From: Shewanella waksmanii ATCC BAA-643
GTDB taxonomy: Bacteria; Pseudomonadota; Gammaproteobacteria; Enterobacterales; Shewanellaceae
Assembly (NCBI RefSeq): GCF_000518805.1
Contig: NZ_JAEH01000043.1
Location: 1-46,594 of the forward strand
DNA length: 46,594 bases
Reading direction: 5' to 3'
Positions 14,222-22,809 of this stretch are shown here, in pieces. The position numbers were made by a program, and so were the translations under genes. Below the pieces are notes generated by a model. It made no database searches. It worked only from the letters and a program-made list of their open reading frames with translations, and was not told the DNA's origin. Each line of letters opens with the position of its first letter. Positions within the stretch are counted from its first letter, which is position 1.

Positions 14222-16426
14222 TCACAGACGTCTCGCTTCACTGACACCTTCAACTTGAGTCAATTTGGCGATAACTCGAGATAAACCATCGAGATTATAA
14301 AGTTCGAGTTCAATTTCTATGATTGCCGTTTGGGTTTTAACATCCGAGGTGGAGGTCATCGCCAACACATTGGATTTTTCCGCTGCTAACACCGAGGTTA
14401 AGTCACGTAATAATCCGCTGCGGTCGCTGGCATTAATACGGATACGAATTTTATAGCCGCCGGAGTAGTTCTCGCCCCACACCACATCAACGGCACGTTC
14501 AGGATGTACCCGCATTAACTCTTTAACTTGTTCACAATCGGCGCGGTGCACTGAAATACCCCGGCCTTTAGTGATAAAACCAAAAATCTCATCGCCTGGT
14601 ACTGGTTGGCAACACTTAGCGATGTGACTCATTAGATTACCAACGCCATTGACCTCAACTTGACCTTTACCTTTTTTGGCAGGTTTGGAGCTGCTCTTCT
14701 TAACTAAATCTTCAACGGCCTCTTCGTCACTGATTTCGGTGACTCGCATCCGCGATTGAACATGATTGACGACTTGGTTAAGACGCACATCGCCACCGCC
14801 TATCCCGGCAAGCAGGTCATCCATCGTGACCATATTGAAGCGTTCAACGGCTGACTGAGCATCTTTTAGTCTCAGCCCACCACGAGCCAACTCGTTCTCT
14901 AAAATTTCACGGCCAGCAACAATGTTCTTGTCTCTGTCTTGCTGCTTAAACCAGTGCTGGATTTTCGAGCGAGCTCTTGATGAACGGATATAACCTAAAT
15001 TCGGGTTCAACCAATCACGTTTAGGATTGGGTTGTTTAGAGGTGATAATTTCCACCCGCTCACCGGTTTCAACTTGGTAAGTAAATGGCACAATACGGCC
15101 GTCTACTTTAGCGCCGATGCATTTGTGGCCCACATGGGAGTGAATATAGTAAGCAAAATCCAATACCGTTGATCCTAAGGGTAAATCAATCACCTCACCA
15201 CTTGGGGTAAAGACATAGACTCGGTCTTCAAATACTTGGCTGCGGACCTCTTCAACTAAGTTGCCGCTTTCTGCCACATCTTCTTGCCACTGCAGAATTT
15301 TACGCAGCCAATTAATTTTCTCTTCGTAGCCACTTTGTTTGCCGCTACTACCCTCTTTGTATTTCCAGTGGGCAGCCACACCCAGCTCGGCATCTTCATG
15401 CATCTGCTCAGTACGGATTTGAATCTCTACCGTTTTGCCTTCAGGCCCCACCACAATAGTGTGGATAGACTGGTAACCATTGGGCTTGGGGTTTGCGACA
15501 TAATCATCAAACTCTTTAGGAATATGGTGCCATAACGTATGCACGACCCCTAACGCACCATAGCAATCTTGCAAACGGTCAGTGACAATTCGTACCGCCC
15601 TAACATCAAACAGTTCATCAAACTTCAACTGTTTGCCCTGCATCTTCTTCCAAATGCTATAGATATGTTTAGGACGACCATAAACTTTAGCGCGGATCAG
15701 GTCTTTGTCTAAACGAGCCTGCAACTGACTAACAAAGTCGTCGATGTAGGTTTCGCGGTCCAGCCGCTTACCATCAAGCTGCTTAGCAATATCTTTATAA
15801 GTTTGCGGGTGAAGGTAGCGAAACGAGATATCTTCAAGTTCCCACTTAAGCTGACCAATACCTAATCGGTTAGCCAGTGGCGCGTAGATTTCGGCAATTT
15901 CTCTGGCCAGAAGCACACGAGTTTCTTCATCGGCATTTTTAACTTCACGCAATAAGCAGATACGTTCGGCAAGCTTAATCACTACCGCACGTACATCCTC
16001 AACCATGGCCAATAACATCTTACGAATATTATCAATTTGTGGTTCAGCAGCGCGTGAATTCTGATTGACTTTCAAGGCACCAATAGCATCCATGGTCACC
16101 ACGCTATTGACCAAGGTCGACAGCTTTTTACCAAATAGCGCTTCTAACTGTTCGGTATCAATAATTTTGGCATCGAAAATAACAAAGATAATGGCCGCTT
16201 GCAGGGTCTCAATATCCATGTTCAGTGGCGCAAGAATCTCTATCATCTCACGGGCACGTTGGCTAAGGATGGGGCTGGACTGGTTTGCCTTCTGGGCAAT
16301 TAACTCGATCTGTTTAATCAGTTCCAGTAAGGTCTTGGCATCATCACTATCATTAATGTAGCGATCGACCCACTCACTTAACTGAAAATCGGCATCACTA
16401 AAATGTGCTTCTCTAACAGATACCAT
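14222..16426 (-). CDS. relA: GTP pyrophosphokinase RelA
   Basis: RelA makes (p)ppGpp on stalled ribosomes during amino acid starvation. The 734-residue protein has the long RSH layout: a pseudo-hydrolase domain in which the HD pair of SpoT is lost (the segment reads IFVIFDAKIIDTEQ), the synthetase domain with EFDDYVANPKPNGYQSIHT and VEIQIRTEQMHEDAELG, a TGS domain (VYVFTPSGEVIDLPLGSTV), a conserved-cysteine region (SHIAKCCQPVPGDEI) and a C-terminal ACT domain. The missing HD motif marks it as the synthetase-only RelA rather than SpoT. It lies between rlmD and mazG on the same strand. Confidence 0.97.
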   Translation of the reverse strand: MVSVREAHFSDADFQLSEWVDRYINDSDDAKTLLELIKQIELIAQKANQSSPILSQRAREMIEILAPLNMDIETLQAAIIFVIFDAKIIDTEQLEALFGKKLSTLVNSVVTMDAIGALKVNQNSRAAEPQIDNIRKMLLAMVEDVRAVVIKLAERICLLREVKNADEETRVLLAREIAEIYAPLANRLGIGQLKWELEDISFRYLHPQTYKDIAKQLDGKRLDRETYIDDFVSQLQARLDKDLIRAKVYGRPKHIYSIWKKMQGKQLKFDELFDVRAVRIVTDRLQDCYGALGVVHTLWHHIPKEFDDYVANPKPNGYQSIHTIVVGPEGKTVEIQIRTEQMHEDAELGVAAHWKYKEGSSGKQSGYEEKINWLRKILQWQEDVAESGNLVEEVRSQVFEDRVYVFTPSGEVIDLPLGSTVLDFAYYIHSHVGHKCIGAKVDGRIVPFTYQVETGERVEIITSKQPNPKRDWLNPNLGYIRSSRARSKIQHWFKQQDRDKNIVAGREILENELARGGLRLKDAQSAVERFNMVTMDDLLAGIGGGDVRLNQVVNHVQSRMRVTEISDEEAVEDLVKKSSSKPAKKGKGQVEVNGVGNLMSHIAKCCQPVPGDEIFGFITKGRGISVHRADCEQVKELMRVHPERAVDVVWGENYSGGYKIRIRINASDRSGLLRDLTSVLAAEKSNVLAMTSTSDVKTQTAIIEIELELYNLDGLSRVIAKLTQVEGVSEARRL

Positions 16427-16588
16427 TAACCCAATGTCCTTTTATTCACAAAATTGCCCGCAACGCTGACGTCACCCATACCCAATATTGACAGCTTATT
16501 TATTGAGAATGTTCTATCTTCAGCATTCCCCGCTCATTGTCAATTAACAAAAGCTGACAAAATGAACATTTAGCCATTTTCGGGGATT

Positions 16589-17920
16589 TTATTTCAACTC
16601 AAACAAGGCCATCGCTTCGATATGATGCGTTTGTGGGAACATATCAATGAGCCCCAACTGAGTCAGTTGATAACCTTGTTCAGTTAACGGCTGACTGTCA
16701 CGCGCTAGGCTGGCTGGGTTACACGAAACATAAACCACCCGCTGCGGCTTCATTTTTTTCAGCCATTGCAATGATTCAAATGCCCCTGCTCTGGCGGGAT
16801 CGAGTAGCATTTTGTCAACTTTACCGAGCCAAGGCTGCGATGAGATATCTGCACTTAAATCAGCATGGAAAAACTGTACATTGTCGATGCCATTATGACG
16901 AGCGTTTGCGCGGCCCTGTTCTACCATCTCAACAACGCCTTCAACACCCACCACCTCGGCACCTGTTTGCGCTAAGGGCAGACTAAAATTACCCACACCA
17001 CAAAACAGGTCTAGCACTCGCTCACCTGGCTTAGGCGCTAACCACTCAATCGCTTGGGTGACCATGGCTTGATTTATGTCTCGATTAACCTGAATAAAAT
17101 TACCCGGCGAGAAACTCAATTCAAGCCCATCACTCAATTGATAAAACGGCTTAACTTCGTCACCATTAATAAAGCTCATGGCAGCGTGTTCGCCCAACAA
17201 AATCATGCTGACATTTTGCGCCGCGGCAAATTCACTAAGTTTAACCCGTTCTTTGTCAGCTACAGGCTTAGTGATGCGCAGCACTATATATAAACCACTT
17301 TCTACGGCTATCAGCTCGACATGGCCTAAGCTTTTTTTCACATTAAGGCGATTTAGTTGCGATGTTAGCGGCGCAATCAATACTGATAAGCGCTCATCGA
17401 GCACTGGACATTGGTCGATACTGACAACTTTGTCACTGGCCTTTGCACGAAACCCTAAGGTCAATTTTTGGGTATCTTTCTGATAGTGACTGGCAAGGCG
17501 GGCACGGCGGCGATAGCCCAGCTCACTGCCAATTAGCGCTGCAGACTGATGCAATGCTTGGGTCTGGCCCATTTTCTCGATTAACCCACCCAGGGCTTTA
17601 GCCTTATAGTGACGCTGGTTTTCAAGGTCAAAATGCTGCAGATCGCAGCCACCACATTGCTGATAGTGGCGGCACACAGGTTTAACCCTAGCATCCGCAG
17701 GTCGCAGTACTTTTAAGAGTTTGGCACGGCTGAAGCGTTTCTTTTGCTCAACTAACTGTACCAACACTTGTTCTGTTGGTAGCGCGCCAGGAATAAACAC
17801 AATTTTGCCTTGGTGCTGGGCTATGCCCGAACCTAGGTGGTCTAAATCGGTGACTTCTAATGTGAGCTTTGTCGATAACTGTTTGGAGCTATTTGGTTTT
17901 GCTTTAAAAAATTGCGCCAT
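16589..17920 (-). CDS. rlmD: 23S rRNA (uracil(1939)-C(5))-methyltransferase RlmD
   Basis: RlmD (RumA) methylates U1939 of 23S rRNA. An N-terminal TRAM domain is followed by four iron-sulfur cluster cysteines (C83, C89 and C92 in [10 protein letters not shown], and C171 in DQCPVLDE). A C-terminal SAM domain carries [16 protein letters not shown] and the catalytic loop [12 protein letters not shown]. The ATG reading MAQFFKAKP is chosen because GAGG sits 6 bases upstream; 11 extra upstream codons have no such support. The result is 443 residues. It is divergent from barA and upstream of relA, the arrangement also found in E. coli. Confidence 0.96.
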   Translation of the reverse strand: MAQFFKAKPNSSKQLSTKLTLEVTDLDHLGSGIAQHQGKIVFIPGALPTEQVLVQLVEQKKRFSRAKLLKVLRPADARVKPVCRHYQQCGGCDLQHFDLENQRHYKAKALGGLIEKMGQTQALHQSAALIGSELGYRRRARLASHYQKDTQKLTLGFRAKASDKVVSIDQCPVLDERLSVLIAPLTSQLNRLNVKKSLGHVELIAVESGLYIVLRITKPVADKERVKLSEFAAAQNVSMILLGEHAAMSFINGDEVKPFYQLSDGLELSFSPGNFIQVNRDINQAMVTQAIEWLAPKPGERVLDLFCGVGNFSLPLAQTGAEVVGVEGVVEMVEQGRANARHNGIDNVQFFHADLSADISSQPWLGKVDKMLLDPARAGAFESLQWLKKMKPQRVVYVSCNPASLARDSQPLTEQGYQLTQLGLIDMFPQTHHIEAMALFELK

Positions 17921-18038
17921 TGTGGCCTCTAAAACGATAAAAAAACTGGCCAAGACAGCCCTATATCTGCCATTCTAATGTAACCTAAATGTGAACTATA
18001 GATTTAAGCCAGCAAATGTAATGAATAATGCCGAACAC

Positions 18039-20807
18039 ATGACCAAATATAGCTTGAGATCTTGGGTACTGGTGTTAGCTTTAGCCCCGACCATTCTCGT
18101 AGGCATTTTACTCGGCAGCTACTTTACCATAAATCGCTTCTATGAACTCGAAGAAACGCTCATAGAGCAAGGTGGTAATATCATTGAGCCTTTAGCGATT
18201 GCCGCTGAAATTGGCCTCGAAAGTAAAGACTTTGAAACCACTAAGCGCTTAATCACCTCTGCACAGCTAAACAAATCCGATTTAGTGCAGTTTATTGCCA
18301 TTTTTGACACCAATAATCGCGTGGTGGTGACCTCTCATCATTACAAAAGCCATGAATTCATGCGCTATAGCCAGCCACTAGATTCTTTGTTGCGCACTGA
18401 GCTGGAGCAAGTGGGCGACAGCTTGATCCTCCGTAGCCCTATTTTCTCTAGCCAACGACAACTGATAGCCGCACCGACCGATCAAGATTTATCCCAGCAA
18501 CGCTTGGGATATATTGCCGTGTTAATCAATAAAGAAAATGCGTTGTTGCAACAGCACCGTGCGGCAGTCGCAGCCTTCATTATTGTGCTGATTGGCGTGC
18601 AGCTAAACCTCCTATTTACCTTTAGACTGGTTAAAAACGTCACCCACCCCATTACCGAGATGGTGCGAGTGGTGGCGAAAATTCGTGAAGGTAAGCTGGA
18701 CACCCGAGTTCATGGCAACCTGATTGGTGAGCTTGATTTACTTAAACGCGGCATCAATGCCATGGCAGGTTCCTTATCAGAATACCATGATGAGATGCAG
18801 CAAAATATTGACCAAGCCACCTCGGATTTACGCGAAACCTTAGAACAAATAGAGATTCAAAACGTTGAGCTCGATTTGGCGAAAAAGCGCGCTCAAGAGG
18901 CAAGCCGAATCAAATCAGAGTTCTTGGCCAACATGTCACATGAGCTGCGTACACCGCTAAATGGTGTCATTGGTTTTGCTAAGCAGCTACTAAAAACCCC
19001 ACTGCATGCCAGCCAACAAGATTATATTAAAACCATTGAAAAAAGCGCTACTAACCTGTTGGGGATCATTAACGATATTCTCGACTTCTCTAAACTAGAA
19101 GCGGGCAAAATGGTGCTAGAAAATATGCCGTTCTCGTTACGAGAAGTGGTTGACGACACCCTATCATTGCTCACCAACAGTGCCCGCGAAAAAGATTTAG
19201 AGTTGGTTATCGATATTGACCCAGAGATTATTGATAATCTCAATGGTGATGCGCTGCGAGTTAGCCAAGTACTGACTAATTTGGTCGGCAACGCCATTAA
19301 ATTTACCGACCGTGGCTCAGTGCAAGTTAAGATGCGCCTCTTAGACATTGACAGTGAAAAGCTCAATATTCGCTGCGAGATCACCGATACTGGCATCGGT
19401 ATTGAAGAGCAACAACAAGAGTTATTGTTCCAAGCCTTTGGTCAAGCAGACTCCTCTATATCACGCCGCTTTGGCGGTACGGGTCTGGGCCTCATTATTA
19501 CCAAGCGCCTGATCAATCGAATGGGCGGCCACATAGGCTGTAATTCGGTGCTTAATCAGGGCTCAACCTTCTGGTTCACTTTGCCACTTGAACGCAGCCA
19601 GTACCCTATCAGTCAGCCAATTGATACTCACCCCATGGCCAACAAGCAGGTACTGCTTTTTGAACCAAGAGAGTTAACTAATTCCATGCTAACTGAGCTA
19701 ATGAACTATTGGGATATGCAGGTCACCAATGTCAGCTCAAAACAGCAGCTCGACAATTATTTAGCCCAGCGCACGCTCACCTATGACTTTGCCATTGTCG
19801 GTTGCCATAGTTTTGATCAACAAACAGATGTGGGTCAGGCACTGCGCAGTATCCGCTCCCACGTAGACTACCTAATTTACTTGTGCAGTAGCTCCAGTGC
19901 CGATGAACAAATTCGCCAAATACAGCCTTACACTGACGTCGTAATTCAAACACCCGTGACCGAGCGAAGCCTTGCACGAGCGCTAACCAATCCACATAAA
20001 GCACCACTGGCGCCAGCACAACTTCAAGAGAGCATCACCGAGTCCACCAGTCGTGAGCCCTTAAGTGTACTCGCAGTGGATGATAATCCGGCAAACCTTA
20101 AGCTTATCGATACTTTGCTAAAAGAGATTGTCGCCCATGTCACTGTGATCGACAGTGGCCAAGGCGCTATTGAGCTAGCCGCAGAGCAAATATTTGATTT
20201 GATTTTTATGGATATTCAAATGCCCGGCATAGATGGTATTAGCGCCACCAAACAAATTCGGGAACACTCACGTAATCGCAATACACCCATTATTGCTGTC
20301 ACCGCGCATGCTATTGCCGAAGAACGTGAGCGCATTAATCAAAGTGGCATGGATGGTTACTTACCTAAACCGATTGATGAAGCGGCGCTACGTGGTGTGA
20401 TTAGCCGCTGGAAGAGCCGGCCAACCTTTACTCATTTTGACCATAACACCCTTAATTGGGAGTTATGCCTAACCCAAGCCAATGGCAAATCGGAGCTGGC
20501 ACTAGAGATGCTGCAAATGCTGACCGACTCCATTCCGGCGACCGCAGAGGTATTGCAAGCCGCGCCTGATGAGCTTGATCCGACGCAAATGCTAGCTCAT
20601 GTTCACAAGCTACACGGCGCCTGTTGCTATAGTGGTGTACCTACGCTTCAACGCCTATGCCAAGAAATTGAATCAGCACTGAAACGTGACGAACGGTTAG
20701 AAAATATCGAACCTGAAATACTAGAGTTACTTGACGAGCTTTCTAAGGTAGAATCGGCAGCTAATCAAGTGATCTCTCAGTTCTCAACAGGTGTTATCGA
20801 TGAGTAA
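18039..20807 (+). CDS. barA: hybrid sensor histidine kinase BarA
   Basis: BarA is the membrane tripartite kinase that phosphorylates UvrY and so drives the Csr small-RNA regulon. Two membrane helices (about residues 10-31 and 185-205) flank a periplasmic sensor. A HAMP domain, a HisKA domain with NMSHELRTPLNG (His301), a HATPase_c domain (GNAIKFTDRG, GTGLGL), a degenerate receiver, a true receiver (VDDNPANLKL; Asp725 in FMDIQMPGIDG) and an HPt domain (HKLHGAC, His859) follow. The start reading MTKYSLR matches the E. coli N-terminus; ATG at 18021 or GTG at 17991 are in-frame alternatives and none has a strong ribosome binding site. Divergent from rlmD. Confidence 0.95.
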   Translation: MTKYSLRSWVLVLALAPTILVGILLGSYFTINRFYELEETLIEQGGNIIEPLAIAAEIGLESKDFETTKRLITSAQLNKSDLVQFIAIFDTNNRVVVTSHHYKSHEFMRYSQPLDSLLRTELEQVGDSLILRSPIFSSQRQLIAAPTDQDLSQQRLGYIAVLINKENALLQQHRAAVAAFIIVLIGVQLNLLFTFRLVKNVTHPITEMVRVVAKIREGKLDTRVHGNLIGELDLLKRGINAMAGSLSEYHDEMQQNIDQATSDLRETLEQIEIQNVELDLAKKRAQEASRIKSEFLANMSHELRTPLNGVIGFAKQLLKTPLHASQQDYIKTIEKSATNLLGIINDILDFSKLEAGKMVLENMPFSLREVVDDTLSLLTNSAREKDLELVIDIDPEIIDNLNGDALRVSQVLTNLVGNAIKFTDRGSVQVKMRLLDIDSEKLNIRCEITDTGIGIEEQQQELLFQAFGQADSSISRRFGGTGLGLIITKRLINRMGGHIGCNSVLNQGSTFWFTLPLERSQYPISQPIDTHPMANKQVLLFEPRELTNSMLTELMNYWDMQVTNVSSKQQLDNYLAQRTLTYDFAIVGCHSFDQQTDVGQALRSIRSHVDYLIYLCSSSSADEQIRQIQPYTDVVIQTPVTERSLARALTNPHKAPLAPAQLQESITESTSREPLSVLAVDDNPANLKLIDTLLKEIVAHVTVIDSGQGAIELAAEQIFDLIFMDIQMPGIDGISATKQIREHSRNRNTPIIAVTAHAIAEERERINQSGMDGYLPKPIDEAALRGVISRWKSRPTFTHFDHNTLNWELCLTQANGKSELALEMLQMLTDSIPATAEVLQAAPDELDPTQMLAHVHKLHGACCYSGVPTLQRLCQEIESALKRDERLENIEPEILELLDELSKVESAANQVISQFSTGVIDE

Positions 20808-21405
20808 TAAACCCGGTTTTTTCAAAAGATTAAAAGCATTAGAACCCGAGCAGAAAAAACTGTTTGCCATAGCCCTGTGCCAACGTATGTACCCTAATTA
20901 CCAATTGTTTTCTGAAGTCTGTGAATTTGGTGATGCACAGGTATTAGACACTGCTCTAAATCTGTTATGGCAATCGATGTACGACCGTAAGCTAAAACTA
21001 AATATTGATGTCTACCTTGAGCGACTCGATGTCAACACACCAGAGCCAAGTGATTTCGATGTTTATGGCGTCTACCCAGCCATGGATGCCGCAGTCGCGT
21101 TAACCTCGCTACTTAGCGCTATGCAAAGCAAGATTGAAGATGACATGACTAACATCAGCAAACTGTCTTCAGCCACTGTGGCCAATTATATTGAGGCCAC
21201 ATTAGAAGATGAGCTAAGCGAAGCTGAGCTTGATGACTATATTTTCAGTCACCCCGTCATGGTTGAAGAGAAAACCTTACAGTCATCACTACTTGAGATT
21301 GTTGAAGACAACCCCAAAATGACACCGGACTTTATTAAGGCATTGCGCAAAGAGATTGTGCAAGCTGGTGTATCCAATATTGGCATAGAAGTCAGCCAAG
21401 ACTAA
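20800..21405 (+). CDS. yjaG: YjaG family protein (DUF416)
   Basis: The protein resembles E. coli YjaG, whose molecular role is unknown. Matching segments are the CQRMYPNYQLFSEVCEFGD region, the DFDVYGVYPAMDAAVAL motif and the C-terminal ALRKEIVQAGVSNIGIE segment. It has 201 residues, with no signal peptide or membrane helix, so it is probably cytoplasmic. The ATG lies inside the end of barA (8-base overlap) with AGG 8 bases before it, so it is likely translated with BarA. In E. coli yjaG sits elsewhere, near hupA, so the linkage here is lineage specific. Confidence 0.9.
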   Translation: MSNKPGFFKRLKALEPEQKKLFAIALCQRMYPNYQLFSEVCEFGDAQVLDTALNLLWQSMYDRKLKLNIDVYLERLDVNTPEPSDFDVYGVYPAMDAAVALTSLLSAMQSKIEDDMTNISKLSSATVANYIEATLEDELSEAELDDYIFSHPVMVEEKTLQSSLLEIVEDNPKMTPDFIKALRKEIVQAGVSNIGIEVSQD

Positions 21406-21425
21406 CTTGTATGCCCACCTAAGCC

Positions 21426-21674
21426 ATGAAAAAGCTCATTTACCAAGGCTACATACTGACTAATAGCCAAGGCAACACTGACTCATGGAAGCTGACCATT
21501 GGCGAGCAGCAACGTATTGGCTCGCTATTTGAGCTGCGCCGGCAAATACAATTCTATGAACAGCTCGGGGTCCTACCCGAGCTACGTACCAGCCTATTAG
21601 CCGATAAATCAGCGATTAACGCGACGGCTAACAACCCACCTCAAAGTCAGACCTCAATAAAAAAACGCCGTTAA
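21426..21674 (+). CDS. small hypothetical protein, 82 residues
   Basis: I do not recognise this family. The first two thirds look like a folded alpha/beta domain (KKLIYQGYILTNSQGNTD, then ELRRQIQFYEQLGVLPELR); the last 20 residues are polar, rich in Asn, Gln, Ser and Lys and probably disordered. There is no signal peptide, membrane helix or cysteine. It starts 20 bases after yjaG on the same strand with only a weak ribosome binding site, and may be the last gene of a barA-yjaG unit. Codon use resembles its neighbours, which favours a real gene. Confidence 0.65.
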   Translation: MKKLIYQGYILTNSQGNTDSWKLTIGEQQRIGSLFELRRQIQFYEQLGVLPELRTSLLADKSAINATANNPPQSQTSIKKRR

Positions 21675-21752
21675 ACTTAGGCCTAATGGGCTTTATTTCG
21701 GCAAACTGTTAACCTCTACTTTTGTTTGCTATAACCGCTAAGGTAATTTGCC

Positions 21753-22709
21753 ATGAGCCAGATTTATACACCGCTGTTTGTTGTATTTGGCATGATGTTG
21801 TGGGGATTTATCACTGACAGAGCTCGGCTTCTACCAGTACAAAGTGCCGATGTGCTCAATCAATACGTTTATTACATCGCCTTTCCCGCCATCATGTTAA
21901 TTGTGCTGGCCGAAACCTCCTTTGCCGATATTATGCAATGGCGATACATTCTTGGTTATAGTGCAGCAATGGGCTGTGTGTACCTGCTGAGCATCGTGAC
22001 CTCCTACCGCGCGACGCCCAAACGTGGTGATATTGCCGCAATACGCTCGCTCAATACGACGTTTGGTAATACGTCTTTTATTGGAATTCCGTTGATGATG
22101 ATGCTCTACCCTGAGCAGCAACAAGCATTAACGGCAGCGGCAATTGCCAGTCTATTATCGGTTATCATGTTTGCAATTGTGCTGGTGTCTATTGCCCTGC
22201 ATCAAGGTCAAACAAGCCGCCCTGCTGTCACTGCGATCGAAGCTTTGGCCAAAAACCCAATCATTATTGGCAGTGTCATTGGCACCTTAATATCGGCACT
22301 AGATATCACTTTGCCGCTAGCGGTGAGTCAGATTTTGACCCAAATAGGCATGACATCGAGCCCTTGTGCTTTGTTTGCTATCGGTATGGTCCTGAGCATG
22401 GCAATGCGCGGGGGCAGCAAGCAAAAAGCAATCGGTGCCCGCTCGGCAGTGATTGAGCTCAGTCTCATTAATGTAGCTAAGCTGATCATCCAACCATTAC
22501 TGGTTTACCTTTTCTTTGTTTGGTTAGCGGTAGAACCGCAGATGTTGGTCATGGGCGTACTGCTAGCTGCGCTGCCTACTGCCGCCAGTGTGTATTTACT
22601 TGCTCAGCGCTACGATGTGCAAGCAGGCATTAGTGCTCTGGCAATCACCATCGGGGTGCTGCTGAGTTTTATTACCCTTCCCATCATTCATCATCTATTG
22701 CTAAGCTAA
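21753..22709 (+). CDS. AEC (auxin efflux carrier) family transporter
   Basis: This is an inner-membrane protein of 318 residues made almost wholly of hydrophobic helices, about ten in two halves. The N-terminal half has the family features: an opening FGMMLWGFITDRARLLP segment, YYIAFPAIMLIVLAE, and the conserved NTTFGNTSFIGIPLMMMLYPE helix with Asn and Gly-Ile-Pro. The C-terminal half contains the LAALPTAASVYLLAQRYD segment typical of the family. Bacterial members are thought to move organic acids such as malonate; the substrate cannot be told from sequence. AAGG lies about 9 bases before the ATG. It stands alone between the yjaG group and recN. Confidence 0.9.
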   Translation: MSQIYTPLFVVFGMMLWGFITDRARLLPVQSADVLNQYVYYIAFPAIMLIVLAETSFADIMQWRYILGYSAAMGCVYLLSIVTSYRATPKRGDIAAIRSLNTTFGNTSFIGIPLMMMLYPEQQQALTAAAIASLLSVIMFAIVLVSIALHQGQTSRPAVTAIEALAKNPIIIGSVIGTLISALDITLPLAVSQILTQIGMTSSPCALFAIGMVLSMAMRGGSKQKAIGARSAVIELSLINVAKLIIQPLLVYLFFVWLAVEPQMLVMGVLLAALPTAASVYLLAQRYDVQAGISALAITIGVLLSFITLPIIHHLLLS

Positions 22710-22749
22710 ACTTCGAATAAAAAACCAACAAATTAGCGTTAGCTATTTA

Positions 22750-22765
22750 CTGTATAAAAAATCAG
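22750..22765 (+). promoter_or_regulatory. LexA box 1 upstream of recN
   Basis: The 16-base sequence CTGTATAAAAAATCAG fits the LexA operator form CTG-N10-CAG, with the favoured flanking TA on both sides. It lies 45 bases before the recN start. Confidence 0.85.
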
Positions 22766-22771
22766 TATATA

Positions 22772-22787
22772 CTGTGCATTAATACAG
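22772..22787 (+). promoter_or_regulatory. LexA box 2 upstream of recN
   Basis: CTGTGCATTAATACAG is a second CTG-N10-CAG operator flanked by TA. It starts 22 bases after the first, about two helical turns, so two LexA dimers could bind the same DNA face. It ends 22 bases before the recN ATG and overlaps a likely -10 region (TATACT at 22768-22773). Tandem operators usually mean tight repression and strong SOS induction. Confidence 0.88.
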
Positions 22788-22809
22788 TACTATGTGAAAG
22801 GATGTCATT

